The position numbers were made by a program, and so were the translations under genes. The notes beneath the pieces are model-generated. The model was not told the DNA's origin. It saw only the letters and a program-made list of their open reading frames with translations, and ran no database searches. Shown in pieces: positions 25,619 to 33,970 of a DNA stretch of 64,000 bases. The DNA is from Alphaproteobacteria bacterium (GTDB lineage: Bacteria; Pseudomonadota; Alphaproteobacteria; Geminicoccales; Geminicoccaceae), in contig JALSIM010000016.1 of assembly GCA_026990035.1 (NCBI GenBank), forward strand, positions 1-64,000. The letters are read 5' to 3'. Position 1 is the first letter of the stretch, and the number at the start of each line of letters is the position of its first letter.

Positions 25619-27185
25619 CACCGGCCTCCGCCAGCTCGCGCCGACGCCGTACCCGTTCTTCGGCATGGGAGGGAAGGACCGCGAGTTCGGCGGCGAACCG
25701 CACCAGCAGCTCCTCGAGGCGGGACCGGCCGAGCGGTCCGGCCCAGAGGATGCGGAGCCGATGCCGCGGCACGCGCGCTCGCAGATAGGGGTCGCGCACG
25801 CCGGCGATGCGCTGTTCGGTCCAGGTGATGCCGAAGCGGTTGTGGCAGTCGCCCTCCGAACAGCCGGTGAGGACCACCCCTTCCGCGAGATCCCGGCTCA
25901 GCACGTAGTCGATGAAGGACGGTGGCAGATGGCCGCTGCAGGCGATCCGGACGACCCCGACTCCCGGATTTTCCAGCCCGGCCAGGGGCACGCCGTTGCC
26001 GCAGCCGAAGACCATGATGCGCGGCCGTTCCGTGAGTCGGGCGGAAATCTCGTGGAGATGCTCGCGGAGCCGGGCGAGGGGGAGATCGGGCAGGTCGATC
26101 CCCGGCATCAGTGCCGTCGCCCGCCGGAACGGGGTCGCCGTGGGACAGGCGCCGGCGCAGATCCCGCAGGCGACGCAGAGGGCGGCGTTCACCCGGGCTT
26201 CGCGCTCGAAAGGACGGCCGTCGGTGCGGGCCACCATGGTGATGGCGCTGTAAGGGCAGTCGGCGAAGCAGCGCGCGCATCCGTTGCAGTTGGAGAGATC
26301 GACCCGGGCCGGCTTCGCCCGGCGCATCGGCGGCAGCCAGGGGATGGCGAGGAACATCACCAGAAGAGCGATGGAGCTCCCCCAGGTGACCGGGCCCGGC
26401 AGGGCCTCGAACAGGGGATAGAGGGGCAGATAGAACCAGTCGAGACCGATATCGGCGGGCACCTCCAGAAGGTCGGCGGGACCCTGGCTGGTAGCCGGCC
26501 ACACCAGGGAAAGCACCAGCAGGGAGAGGAGGGTTCCGACCGCCAGACCCCGGGGCGGGTTGATCCGCGGTTTGGTGATCCGTTGCAGGTGCACCCAGAG
26601 GATCAGCAAGGCGATGAGCGGCACCGCGATGTGCATGAAGACCATGAGGGTGAAGAAGCGGTCGCTCAGATGTTCGGGCGACAGGAAGTTGCGGGCGATG
26701 GGCTGACCGAAGATGCCGGCCTTGTCGAGCCATTCGCTGGTGACGATCGCCACGTACTGGGCGAGCTTGTCCCACACCAGCCAGTAGCCGGTGATGCCGG
26801 CGACATAGACGAGGACCAGGACCGGCACTCCGGTGAGCCAGCTGAAGCTCCGGGCGCCGCGGTAGCGGTCGTAGGCGAACTCGCGCAGCAGATGGAGCAG
26901 CATGACCACCACCAGGCCGTCCGAGGCGTAGCGGTGCAGACTGCGCATCAGCCCGGCATGGAACCACTGCTCGTAGGTCATCCGTTCCACCGAGCCGAAA
27001 GCCTGGGCGGCGCCGGTATCGAAGAAGGCATAGACGTAGATGCCGCTGACGGTGACGATCCAGTAGAAGAAAAAGCCGAGTGCCCCCAGGTGCAGGAGGG
27101 GGTTCCAGGCGTCGGGGAAGATGCGGCCGAGGGCGTTTCGAGCGATCTCGAAGGCGAGCCGCAGCGCGTGGCGCAAGGCGTTCAT
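25611..27185 (-). CDS. Cytochrome b-ferredoxin-FlpD fusion protein
   Basis: 524-aa electron-transfer fusion. Residues 30-280 are a cytochrome b core with the bis-heme pattern: His84 and His98 in one span, His185 and His199 in a later span (both 13 residues apart). Residues 300-347 are a two-cluster ferredoxin (CNGCARCFADC and CVACGICAGAC). Residues 390-480 resemble the FlpD/MvhD hydrogenase iron-sulfur subunit, with Cys395, 416, 442 and 447. It could pass electrons between quinol and the NO-reductase-like complex or to a soluble partner. The ATG at 27185 fits; the gene sits 10 bases after the SCO gene. Confidence 0.85.
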   Translation of the reverse strand: MNALRHALRLAFEIARNALGRIFPDAWNPLLHLGALGFFFYWIVTVSGIYVYAFFDTGAAQAFGSVERMTYEQWFHAGLMRSLHRYASDGLVVVMLLHLLREFAYDRYRGARSFSWLTGVPVLVLVYVAGITGYWLVWDKLAQYVAIVTSEWLDKAGIFGQPIARNFLSPEHLSDRFFTLMVFMHIAVPLIALLILWVHLQRITKPRINPPRGLAVGTLLSLLVLSLVWPATSQGPADLLEVPADIGLDWFYLPLYPLFEALPGPVTWGSSIALLVMFLAIPWLPPMRRAKPARVDLSNCNGCARCFADCPYSAITMVARTDGRPFEREARVNAALCVACGICAGACPTATPFRRATALMPGIDLPDLPLARLREHLHEISARLTERPRIMVFGCGNGVPLAGLENPGVGVVRIACSGHLPPSFIDYVLSRDLAEGVVLTGCSEGDCHNRFGITWTEQRIAGVRDPYLRARVPRHRLRILWAGPLGRSRLEELLVRFAAELAVLPSHAEERVRRRRELAEAGDA

Positions 27186-27195
27186 CAGCGTTGTC

Positions 27196-27999
27196 TCAGT
27201 GCAAGGACGATGGCCCGGTTCGCGCCGCCGAGCGACGCCATTCGCGTACGATCACGAAGAGAACGAGAAGAAGAGCACCACTGCCGATGGCGATGCGGAT
27301 GAAAAGAGCGTAGTTGAGGTAGTAGCGTCCGCTGTCGGGGTCGTAGATGGTGCAGAAGAGGCGGATCCGGTCGAGCACGTCCTCCAGCCCCGACATCGGC
27401 CGGTAGCGACCATAGACGAGATCCTTGAGGGGTTCCATGATCTGAGGCGGTTCGAAGGTCGCTCCGTAGATCTGGCGATAGATGCGCCCTTCGGCATCGA
27501 CCACCGTCACCTGGGCGAGATGGCCGAAGCCGCCGGCCAGCGGATAGATCGTGAAGCCGACCGCCTCGGTCAGGGCGTCGATGGTCTCCTGATCGGCACT
27601 CAGGAACAGCCAGCCCGGCAGATCGACGCCCTGGCTGCGGGCGAAGGAGCGCATCCGTGCCGGGGTGTCCCGGGCCGCGTCGAAACCGATGGTGACGACC
27701 CGGAAGGCGTCGGCGCCGAACATCTCCTGGGCGTTCTCGATGATCGGGTAAAGGGTCTGGATCTGGGTCGGACAGATATCGGCGCAGGCGGTGTAGACGA
27801 GGCTCACGAGCAGCGGCCGGCCGCGGAGCTCCCCGAGACGAACGATCCGGCCCTCGGTGTCGCGAAAAGCGAGATCGGGCAGGGTGTCGCCGAGCACCGC
27901 CCGACTTCTGGCCAGGGTCTCCTGCTCGTCCGGGAGCGCGGCCGCCGGCGCCGTCGAGGCGAGGAACAGGAAACCGGCGGCCAGGGCTGCCGCGCGCAT
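27196..27999 (-). CDS. SCO1/SenC copper chaperone with C-terminal membrane anchor
   Basis: 267-aa thioredoxin-fold copper protein. N-terminal signal peptide (AAALAAGFLFLASTAPAAA), the copper motif YTACADICPTQ (CxxxC) and the third ligand His in GGFGHLAQ are intact. A hydrophobic span at the C-terminus (RIAIGSGALLLVLFVIV) followed by a basic tail anchors it, unlike most SCO proteins. It likely metallates the CuA site of the 30665-31219 subunit. The start overlaps the farnesyltransferase stop (ATGA). Confidence 0.88.
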   Translation of the reverse strand: MRAAALAAGFLFLASTAPAAALPDEQETLARSRAVLGDTLPDLAFRDTEGRIVRLGELRGRPLLVSLVYTACADICPTQIQTLYPIIENAQEMFGADAFRVVTIGFDAARDTPARMRSFARSQGVDLPGWLFLSADQETIDALTEAVGFTIYPLAGGFGHLAQVTVVDAEGRIYRQIYGATFEPPQIMEPLKDLVYGRYRPMSGLEDVLDRIRLFCTIYDPDSGRYYLNYALFIRIAIGSGALLLVLFVIVREWRRSAARTGPSSLH

Positions 28000-28877
28000 C
28001 ACGCGGCTCCCGACAGCCAACGGTCGGCGATCGCCCCCAGCAGCAGGAGCAGGAGCTGGCCGAGGGAGGCGAGGAAATTGCGCATCGCCCGGCGTCCGGT
28101 CGGCCGGATCATCAGCCGCCAGCTCTCGAGGGTGAACCAGACGCCCCCCGCGAGCGCGGCGAGGAGATAGATGATGCCCATTCCCGTCATCGCCGGCAGC
28201 AGGGCCAGGATGCTCAACGCGAGGGTATGGGCGAAGACCACCTTCGCGCAGACCCGGTTGCCCACCACCACCGGCAGCATGGGTACGCCGGCCTCGGCGT
28301 AGTCCTCCCGGAGCGCCATCGACAGACTCCAGAAATGCGGTGGCGTCCACAGAAACAGCACGACGGCCAGGATCAGGGGGCCGGTCCCGATCGTCGGGTC
28401 GACCGCCGCCGCGCCGGCGAGCACCGCGAAGCTGCCCGAGAGACCGCCGACGACGATGTTGAGCCAGGTGCGGCGTTTGAGCCAGACGGTGTAGATCACC
28501 CCATAGGTGGCGGCACCGAGGAACACGTAGAGGGCGGCCCAGCCGTTGGCCACATGGGCGGCCATCAGGATCGCGACGCCGAGCAGCAGGAGGATGACGG
28601 CGAGCCAGCCGGCACCCGCCCGGAAGCGGCCGGCGACGAAGGGCCGGTTGCGGGTACGCGGCATGCGGGCGTCGAGATCCCGCTCGACGAACTGGTTGAA
28701 GGCACCGGCGCTGGAGGAAGCGAGGAAGACGGCGAGGGCGAGCGTGGCGATGGCGAAGCCGTCGGGCAGGGTTCCTTCGGCCACGGCCAGCCCTCCGAGG
28801 GCGCTCAGGGTGATGGCGAAGCCGATCCTGAGCTTGAAGACCGAGACCAGATCCCGAACCCACACTGCCGCCGCCAT
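27999..28877 (-). CDS. Protoheme IX farnesyltransferase-like protein (CyoE/CtaB)
   Basis: 292-aa UbiA-superfamily prenyltransferase with eight or nine spans. The Asp-rich motif NQFVERDLDARMPRTRNRP is intact, as is the second Asp region (SLSMALREDYAEAGVPMLPV). It makes heme O from heme B, a step needed for o- or a-type heme-copper enzymes, so the neighbouring subunit I may carry such a heme. A GTG at 28928 overlaps the previous gene; the ATG at 28877 fits the family N-terminus better and has AGGGG about 10 bases upstream. Confidence 0.88.
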   Translation of the reverse strand: MAAAVWVRDLVSVFKLRIGFAITLSALGGLAVAEGTLPDGFAIATLALAVFLASSSAGAFNQFVERDLDARMPRTRNRPFVAGRFRAGAGWLAVILLLLGVAILMAAHVANGWAALYVFLGAATYGVIYTVWLKRRTWLNIVVGGLSGSFAVLAGAAAVDPTIGTGPLILAVVLFLWTPPHFWSLSMALREDYAEAGVPMLPVVVGNRVCAKVVFAHTLALSILALLPAMTGMGIIYLLAALAGGVWFTLESWRLMIRPTGRRAMRNFLASLGQLLLLLLGAIADRWLSGAA

Positions 28878-28912
28878 GGCTCGCTCGCCCCTGCCGGAGT
28901 CCGATGTGCCGC

Positions 28913-30661
28913 TCAGCTCATCGGCCACAGTTCGGACAGGTACTTCCAGTTCACGAAGTAGTAGAGCACGAAGGAGACGAAGAACACGCCGACGATCACA
29001 TAGGTCCCCGGCAGTGCGAACGTCCCCGCGTTGCCGTGCTTGGCGACATTGGCGGAGGCGCCGCTCTGCAGCACCCGTGCCGGCATCGGACCGAGGGACT
29101 CGACGGCGTTCGAGGCATCGACCTTCTTGCCCCAGAGCACCGTTCCGACGGTGATCAGGATGTAGAGAATGCCGCCGATCGACGCCAGGATGGCGAAGAT
29201 CCCGTTGAGCCCCATCATCAGGAAGGCGGCGGGCGGATAGTCGAAGCTCAGGAGGGCGTCACTGAAGGTGATGTCCCAGTGCCGGCGCGATACCCCCAGG
29301 GTACCGGCGCCCATCATGAACAGCGAGATGCCGCCGGCGCCGATGCCGAACAGGTAAGGCTGCCATTTGGCGAGTTTCGGCCAGATGACCTGGCGCTGGA
29401 AGACGAGCGGCAGCACCAGATAAGTGATCGCCATGAAGGCGAGGGTCGTGCCGGCGACCACCGTGCCGTGGAAATGTCCGGGCACGTAGAGGGTGTTGTG
29501 CATCATGATGTTGAGCTGTTCGGAGCCGAGCACGACACCGGAGATGCCGCCGAGAAAACCGAACAGGACCAGCGACAGGAACATGCCGGCGAAGGCCGGA
29601 TTGTCCCAGGGCGCCTTGCGGAGCCATTCGAACACGCCGTTGACGTAGCCGTTCTTGCGCTGCGCCGCTTCGATCGCCCCCGGCACGGTCATGCCGTGGA
29701 TGAGCGAGCCCAGAACCGCGAGATAGAGGGCGTAGCTCGTGTTGAACACCTTCCATTCGGCGCTCAACCCGGGCTCCACCAGCAGATGGTGGGCCGAGGC
29801 GATCTGGAGGAACAGGATGTAGAGGAAGAAGGCGGTCCGGCTCACCTTCTCCGACAACGGCTTGGCCCCCAGAAGCAGGCCGATGATCGCGTACCAGATG
29901 GCGACCTGGGCGGAGACGTTGATCTGCTGGGAGCTGTGCCCCATGCCCCACCAGACGAGCTTGTACATCAGGGTGTCGATGTTGGCGATGTAGCCCAGGG
30001 ACCAGAGCCAGGTGGGAATGAGGATCATCGCGCCGGCGGCGATCGTGAACACGGCGATGATCGCGGCGGTGATGGCGCCGAAGGTGACGAGCGGCACCGA
30101 TCCCTCGTAGGTCCGCTCCTCGCGGGCGATCACCAGCGTGCCGAAGAACACCGCGCAGCCGATCAGCGCTCCGACCGCGAACAGGATCAGCCCCAGATAG
30201 AAGTTGGGCGAAGCCTGCATGGGCACGTAGGAAGTGAACATCACGCTGGAATCGCCCTGCAGGACGGCCCAGTTGACCAGCAATGAGCCGACGACCATGA
30301 GGCCGAAGCCGACCCATGCCAGCCAAGGGGTGGCCAGCCGGCAGTTCAGCAGCACCGCCGAGGCGAAATAGAGGACGGCGATTTCGAAGAAGATGATCCA
30401 GAACAGCAGCACGTTGATGCCGTGGGCCGTCAGGACCAGGTAGAAGGTGTCGGAATCGAGGAGATGGATGGCCGGCCAGCGGGTCAGCGCCACCAGGAGA
30501 CCGAGCAGCCCGCCGATCGCCAGATAGACGACGGCCACCACGGCATTGGCCTTGATCAGCCGCTCGGCGGCCAGATCGACCTTGAGTCCGGTGACCGGGC
30601 AGCTCCGGAATTTCGCGGCGATGCCGCCGATCACGCCGAGTTCACCTGCTGCAGTCGCCAT
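28913..30661 (-). CDS. Heme-copper oxidoreductase subunit I, NO-reductase-like (sNOR/eNOR type)
   Basis: 582-aa protein with about 12-14 membrane spans. Histidine ligands are in place: His80 (VLTAHG, low-spin heme), CuB ligands His242 (GHSSQQ) and His291-His292 (AHHLL), and His396/His398 (VPGHFHG) for the two hemes. The position four residues after His242, the cross-linked Tyr in oxygen reductases, is Gln246. Oxygen reduction normally needs that Tyr; its loss is typical of NO reductase branches. A CuA subunit, CyoE and SCO/SenC next to it match the sNOR/eNOR gene sets of nitrifiers and others. Exact branch is not determined. The N-terminus includes a 30-residue leader before the first span. 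Confidence 0.85.
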   Translation of the reverse strand: MATAAGELGVIGGIAAKFRSCPVTGLKVDLAAERLIKANAVVAVVYLAIGGLLGLLVALTRWPAIHLLDSDTFYLVLTAHGINVLLFWIIFFEIAVLYFASAVLLNCRLATPWLAWVGFGLMVVGSLLVNWAVLQGDSSVMFTSYVPMQASPNFYLGLILFAVGALIGCAVFFGTLVIAREERTYEGSVPLVTFGAITAAIIAVFTIAAGAMILIPTWLWSLGYIANIDTLMYKLVWWGMGHSSQQINVSAQVAIWYAIIGLLLGAKPLSEKVSRTAFFLYILFLQIASAHHLLVEPGLSAEWKVFNTSYALYLAVLGSLIHGMTVPGAIEAAQRKNGYVNGVFEWLRKAPWDNPAFAGMFLSLVLFGFLGGISGVVLGSEQLNIMMHNTLYVPGHFHGTVVAGTTLAFMAITYLVLPLVFQRQVIWPKLAKWQPYLFGIGAGGISLFMMGAGTLGVSRRHWDITFSDALLSFDYPPAAFLMMGLNGIFAILASIGGILYILITVGTVLWGKKVDASNAVESLGPMPARVLQSGASANVAKHGNAGTFALPGTYVIVGVFFVSFVLYYFVNWKYLSELWPMS

Positions 30662-30664
30662 GGC

Positions 30665-31219
30665 TCACCCTCCCTGCCCGGGTTCGACGACCCGGATGCG
30701 GCCGGTCATGGTGTGGTGACCGGCGCCGCAGTATTCGTTGCAGACCACGGTGAAGACCCCCGTCTCCCGGGGCGTGATGGTGATGATGTGCTCGAGACCG
30801 GGATGGACCTGGAGATTGATGTTCACGGGCTGCAGGGAGAAACCGTGCTGCCAGTCGAGCGAGGAAATGTGGAGACGATAGCTCTGTCCTTTTTCGAGCT
30901 GCAGAACCGGCCAGAACTCCCACAGTCGTGCGACCATGTAGACATCGGCGCCGGGGGGTGGAGCGACGATGGGAATGCCCGTGTCCCCTTCCTCGCCGAT
31001 CTTGTATTTCTCGGTCGTCTCTTCGGCACGCTGCGCGAACAACTCGGGATCGATACGATAGACTTCGGTCGAGAGGTTCTGTTCACCTTCGATGTGCCAG
31101 TAGATCATCATGCCGAACATGAAGAGGCCCCAGAGAAAGGCGATGACGATCCACAGCAGCTCGCCGCGTGCGATGGGTTCGTTCCACCAGACCCGTACCT
31201 CGGGAGGACGTAACGCCAT
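30665..31219 (-). CDS. CuA-containing heme-copper oxidoreductase subunit II
   Basis: 184-aa subunit: one N-terminal membrane span (LLWIVIAFLWGLFMFGMMIYW) then a periplasmic cupredoxin. The binuclear CuA ligands are complete: His125, Cys160, Glu162, Cys164, His168 and Met171 (CNEYCGAGHHTM). It accepts electrons from a cytochrome c or cupredoxin and passes them to subunit I, whose gene begins 3 bases downstream. A CuA site shows that the partner is an electron-accepting enzyme at the periplasm, unlike quinol-dependent qNOR. Confidence 0.9.
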   Translation of the reverse strand: MALRPPEVRVWWNEPIARGELLWIVIAFLWGLFMFGMMIYWHIEGEQNLSTEVYRIDPELFAQRAEETTEKYKIGEEGDTGIPIVAPPPGADVYMVARLWEFWPVLQLEKGQSYRLHISSLDWQHGFSLQPVNINLQVHPGLEHIITITPRETGVFTVVCNEYCGAGHHTMTGRIRVVEPGQGG

Positions 31220-31231
31220 GGCAGCACCCCC

Positions 31232-31399
31232 TTATTTGGCGATCGGTATCTGGGAGATTTCCATCAGCCCCCACATCAGATAGAGAACCGCGGGGACCGT
31301 GACGCCCAGGAAGAGAAGCAGGAACGGATTGTCCAGAACGCGCTGCATGAACGGCAGCCGTTCCGGCTTGTCCGCCGATGATTCGGTTTGGTTGCTCAT
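31232..31399 (-). CDS. 55-aa single-span membrane peptide, first gene of the NOR-like operon
   Basis: Short frame too small for routine calls: MSNQTESSADKPERLPF, then one membrane span (NPFLLLFLGVTVPAVLYLMWGLM) and EISQIPIAK. It ends 12 bases before the CuA gene and has G/C-biased third positions. By place and shape it resembles the small accessory subunits of cbb3 and other heme-copper oxidases. Its start is 77 bases downstream of the FNR/NNR-type palindrome at 31477, so it is the first gene of the operon. Confidence 0.75.
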   Translation of the reverse strand: MSNQTESSADKPERLPFMQRVLDNPFLLLFLGVTVPAVLYLMWGLMEISQIPIAK

Positions 31400-31451
31400 G
31401 GCTCGGTTCACCCATGCTTCCGGAAACGGGCCGATACTGGACGGGGCGAGC

Positions 31452-32675
31452 TTACCGCTCGACGTCCTCCCGAGAATTGACCGGCGTCAAGCGTGGGCGC
31501 AGGAGAATCGGGCCGAACCCGAGAGCGAACAGGATGTAGGCGCCACCCCACAGCAGTGCCGGCACCCCCGTTCCGAGAAGGGCGTTCTCCCCCCACAGCG
31601 AGGCCAGGAGGCGGAGGACGGCGCCCGCGGTCACCATGAGGTAGATGGTGCTCGTGGTCCGGTCGGCGGTCAGGGGGCGTCCCGTATGGCCGAGGCTGGC
31701 ACGGGTCATGACGGCCAGCGTCATGGTACCGAAGGCGCCGGCGGTGAAGGCGTGAAAGGCGGTCGACGGCGGCAGCCCGTATCCCAGCAGGGCGGCGCCG
31801 TAGAGGAGCCCGCCGATCCCCAGCCACGCGTAGCCGAGATGGAGCACGAAGACGAGCGGTTCGGCCAGGGTCGCGGCCGTTCGCCAGCGGGCGAGTCGCA
31901 GGAGATGGAGGGCGCCCGAGACCAGGAACAGGATCCCGGTGGCGCCGAACGGAAAGGCCAGCCAGACGAGCAGCGTCGCGGCCCAGAAGAGCAGCGTCAA
32001 CTTGTCCCAGACACCCCATTCGGCGGGAAGCGGGCGTCGGCCGCGCTGGAGGAGCCAGTTGCGGGTGAAGGCGGGGGTCACCCGGCCGCCGATCAGGGCC
32101 AGCAACATCATCACCACGGCGAGGCCGAGATGCCTGCCGAAGCCGCCGACGGTCGGACCGAGAAAGGGCTCGAGGCGCGCGAGGACGCAGCCCGCCGCGA
32201 ACAGGCCGAGCAGGAGTGCCACCGGCAGGTTGCGCCGGTTGCCGCTGGCCAGGATCTCCCGCGAGGCGAACGCGGCGAGGGTGCCGAAGAAGGCCGCGTC
32301 GGCGAGCAGGGCCAGGAGGGCCGCCGCGCCGCCGCCGAACAGGCCGAACAGCCGGCCCGGCAGCCAGAGCAGGAAGAGGGCGAGCAGCCCGGCGCCGCGC
32401 AGCGCCGGGCGCCCGGTCCAGCTCGGGACGGCGGTCAAGAGGAAGCCGGCCATCACGGCGCCGATTCCGCCGAACAGGGCCGCATGCTGGTGCCAGGCGA
32501 GACCGTCGAGCGCCGGGGTCCAGGGCAGGCCCCGCAGGAGCAGCAGCAGCCAGATCACGAGGCTCGCCGGCAGCCAGACCGCGGCAGCCAGGAAAAAGAG
32601 GCGGAAGCCGTTCTCCAGCACGGGCCGGTTGGCGACCCGCGAAGGCCGATCGAATCCCGCGGACAGCGAAGGCAT
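31452..32675 (-). CDS. nnrS: NnrS family heme-copper membrane protein (second copy, altered motif)
   Basis: 407-aa, about 12-span NnrS protein. The family pattern is clear (WHQHAALFGG near residue 62, GGRVTPAFTRNWL, HAFTAGAFGTMTLAVMTR, GHTGRPL), but the Glu of the WHxHEMLFG motif is Ala here. It is the first gene of the NO cluster on the minus strand; its start lies 82 bases from an FNR/NNR palindrome. The paralogue at 23558-24640 keeps the canonical motif, so the two copies may differ in heme or copper binding. Confidence 0.88.
   Translation of the reverse strand: MPSLSAGFDRPSRVANRPVLENGFRLFFLAAAVWLPASLVIWLLLLLRGLPWTPALDGLAWHQHAALFGGIGAVMAGFLLTAVPSWTGRPALRGAGLLALFLLWLPGRLFGLFGGGAAALLALLADAAFFGTLAAFASREILASGNRRNLPVALLLGLFAAGCVLARLEPFLGPTVGGFGRHLGLAVVMMLLALIGGRVTPAFTRNWLLQRGRRPLPAEWGVWDKLTLLFWAATLLVWLAFPFGATGILFLVSGALHLLRLARWRTAATLAEPLVFVLHLGYAWLGIGGLLYGAALLGYGLPPSTAFHAFTAGAFGTMTLAVMTRASLGHTGRPLTADRTTSTIYLMVTAGAVLRLLASLWGENALLGTGVPALLWGGAYILFALGFGPILLRPRLTPVNSREDVER
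31477..31490. promoter_or_regulatory. FNR/NNR-type palindrome TTGACCGGCGTCAA upstream of the NOR-like operon
   Basis: Perfect inverted repeat TTGAC-N4-GTCAA, the binding pattern of CRP/FNR-family regulators, and in particular of the NO-responsive NNR/DNR branch. It lies inside the last codons of the second nnrS gene, 78 bases upstream of the 55-aa peptide start. A regulator bound here would drive the minus-strand NOR-like operon from an internal promoter. Confidence 0.75.
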
Positions 32676-32756
32676 TTTGGGCGCGATCTCCGTTCTTCCG
32701 GCCGGTCCCGGCCGCTTTCTTCGGCGCCCTTATCGCGTCCGCCGCCGGTCGCGCAC

Positions 32757-32770
32757 TTGACGGCTGTCAA
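32757..32770. promoter_or_regulatory. FNR/NNR-type palindrome TTGACGGCTGTCAA between nnrS and an FAD oxidoreductase
   Basis: Perfect TTGAC-N4-GTCAA palindrome in the 149-base divergent gap. It is 82 bases upstream of the minus-strand nnrS start and 55 bases upstream of the plus-strand FAD oxidoreductase start, so it could control either. Spacing to nnrS is like that at 31477, which suggests a common regulator for the whole NO cluster. Confidence 0.75.
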
Positions 32771-32824
32771 ACCCCTTCTTCACGATGGGGCGAGGGAGCA
32801 GCGCCTGCCGAGCGGGATCGGGAA

Positions 32825-33970
32825 ATGGCCATGAACACCGAGGTGCTGGTGATCGGTGGCGGTATCACCGGGCTCGCCGTCGCCTTCGAGCTCGCCCGGT
32901 CCGGTCGCCGGGTCGCCCTGTACGAAGCGCGGCGGATCGGCGCCATGGCTTCGGGCGCGACGCTGGGCGGCATCCGGCAGTCGGGGCGGCATCCGGCGGA
33001 ACTGCCGCTGGCCCGGGCGGCGGTGGGCCTGTGGGGCGAGCTCGAGGGCAGGCTCGGCGCGCCCACCGGCTACCGCCGGACGGGCAATCTGCGGCTCGCG
33101 AGATCGGCGGCGGAAGCCGCGACGATCCTCCGGATGGTCCGGGCCCAGCGGGCGCTCGGGCTGGAAATCGACTACCTCGCCGATCCGAAGGACATCGGTG
33201 CGCTCGCTCCCGGTCTCGGAAACGGTGTCCTCGCCGCTTCCTTCTGCCCGAGTGACGGCCAGGCCGAGCCGACCGCCGTCCTCACCGCCTATGTGAAGGC
33301 GCTCCGGCGTCTCGGCGTGGCGATCCACGAGGCCGAGCCCGCCCGTACGGTGGTCGTCGAAAGAGGCCGAGTGAACGGGATCGAGACCGGCGGTGGCCGC
33401 GTCGCGGCTCCGAACGTCGTGCTCGCGGCCGGCATCGACAGCAATCGTCTGCTGGCACCGCTGGGCCTCGCCGTGCCGCTGGCGATACCGGAGGTGGTCG
33501 GGTTTCGCACCCTGCCCCGGCCACCGCGTCTCGGACCGGTGATCGGTGTCGCCAACGCCGAGATCGCGTTTCGACAGCAGACGGACGGCTCCTTCCGGGT
33601 CACCGGTGCCGCCGCCGGCGATGCGGTCGCCGGGAGGCCGCGGGGCCCGCGTCTCGGGGCGCTCGCCCGTCTGCTCGACGCTTTCTCGGCGCTCCTCCCG
33701 GAAGCGGCGGATGTTCCCCTGGCCGAAAGCTGGATCGGCTTTCTCGACCAGACGCCGGATGCGTTGCCGGTGATCGAGGCCTGCGACGAGCCGCGGGGGC
33801 TGGTCCTGGCTTTCGGCTTTTCCGGCCACGGTTTCGCCCTCGGACCGATCGTCGGCCGGCTGGTCGCCGAGATGGTCGCCGGTCGATCGCCGGAACTTTC
33901 CGTCGAGGCCTTCCGTCGCGACCGTTTCGGCCGGCAGGGTTTTCCTGCCGGGGTCACCCTTCACGGCTGA
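32825..33970 (+). CDS. FAD-dependent amine/glycine-oxidase-like oxidoreductase (DAO family)
   Basis: 381-aa flavoprotein. The FAD-binding Rossmann motif VLVIGGGITGLAVAFELARSG is at the N-terminus and the C-terminal FSGHGFALGPIVGRLVAE segment completes the DAO fold (as in sarcosine oxidase, glycine oxidase and D-amino acid dehydrogenases). The substrate is unknown. The ATG at 32825 is preferred to the in-frame ATG six bases later. An FNR-type palindrome lies upstream but its direction is uncertain. The gene's end overlaps the convergent J-domain gene by 10 bases. Confidence 0.82.
   Translation: MAMNTEVLVIGGGITGLAVAFELARSGRRVALYEARRIGAMASGATLGGIRQSGRHPAELPLARAAVGLWGELEGRLGAPTGYRRTGNLRLARSAAEAATILRMVRAQRALGLEIDYLADPKDIGALAPGLGNGVLAASFCPSDGQAEPTAVLTAYVKALRRLGVAIHEAEPARTVVVERGRVNGIETGGGRVAAPNVVLAAGIDSNRLLAPLGLAVPLAIPEVVGFRTLPRPPRLGPVIGVANAEIAFRQQTDGSFRVTGAAAGDAVAGRPRGPRLGALARLLDAFSALLPEAADVPLAESWIGFLDQTPDALPVIEACDEPRGLVLAFGFSGHGFALGPIVGRLVAEMVAGRSPELSVEAFRRDRFGRQGFPAGVTLHG

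Noticed and set aside
28913-30661. Ordinary cytochrome c oxidase subunit I (caa3/aa3)
   Set aside because: The His-Tyr cross-link residue is Gln and the cluster contains NnrS and hemerythrin, so an O2 reductase is unlikely.
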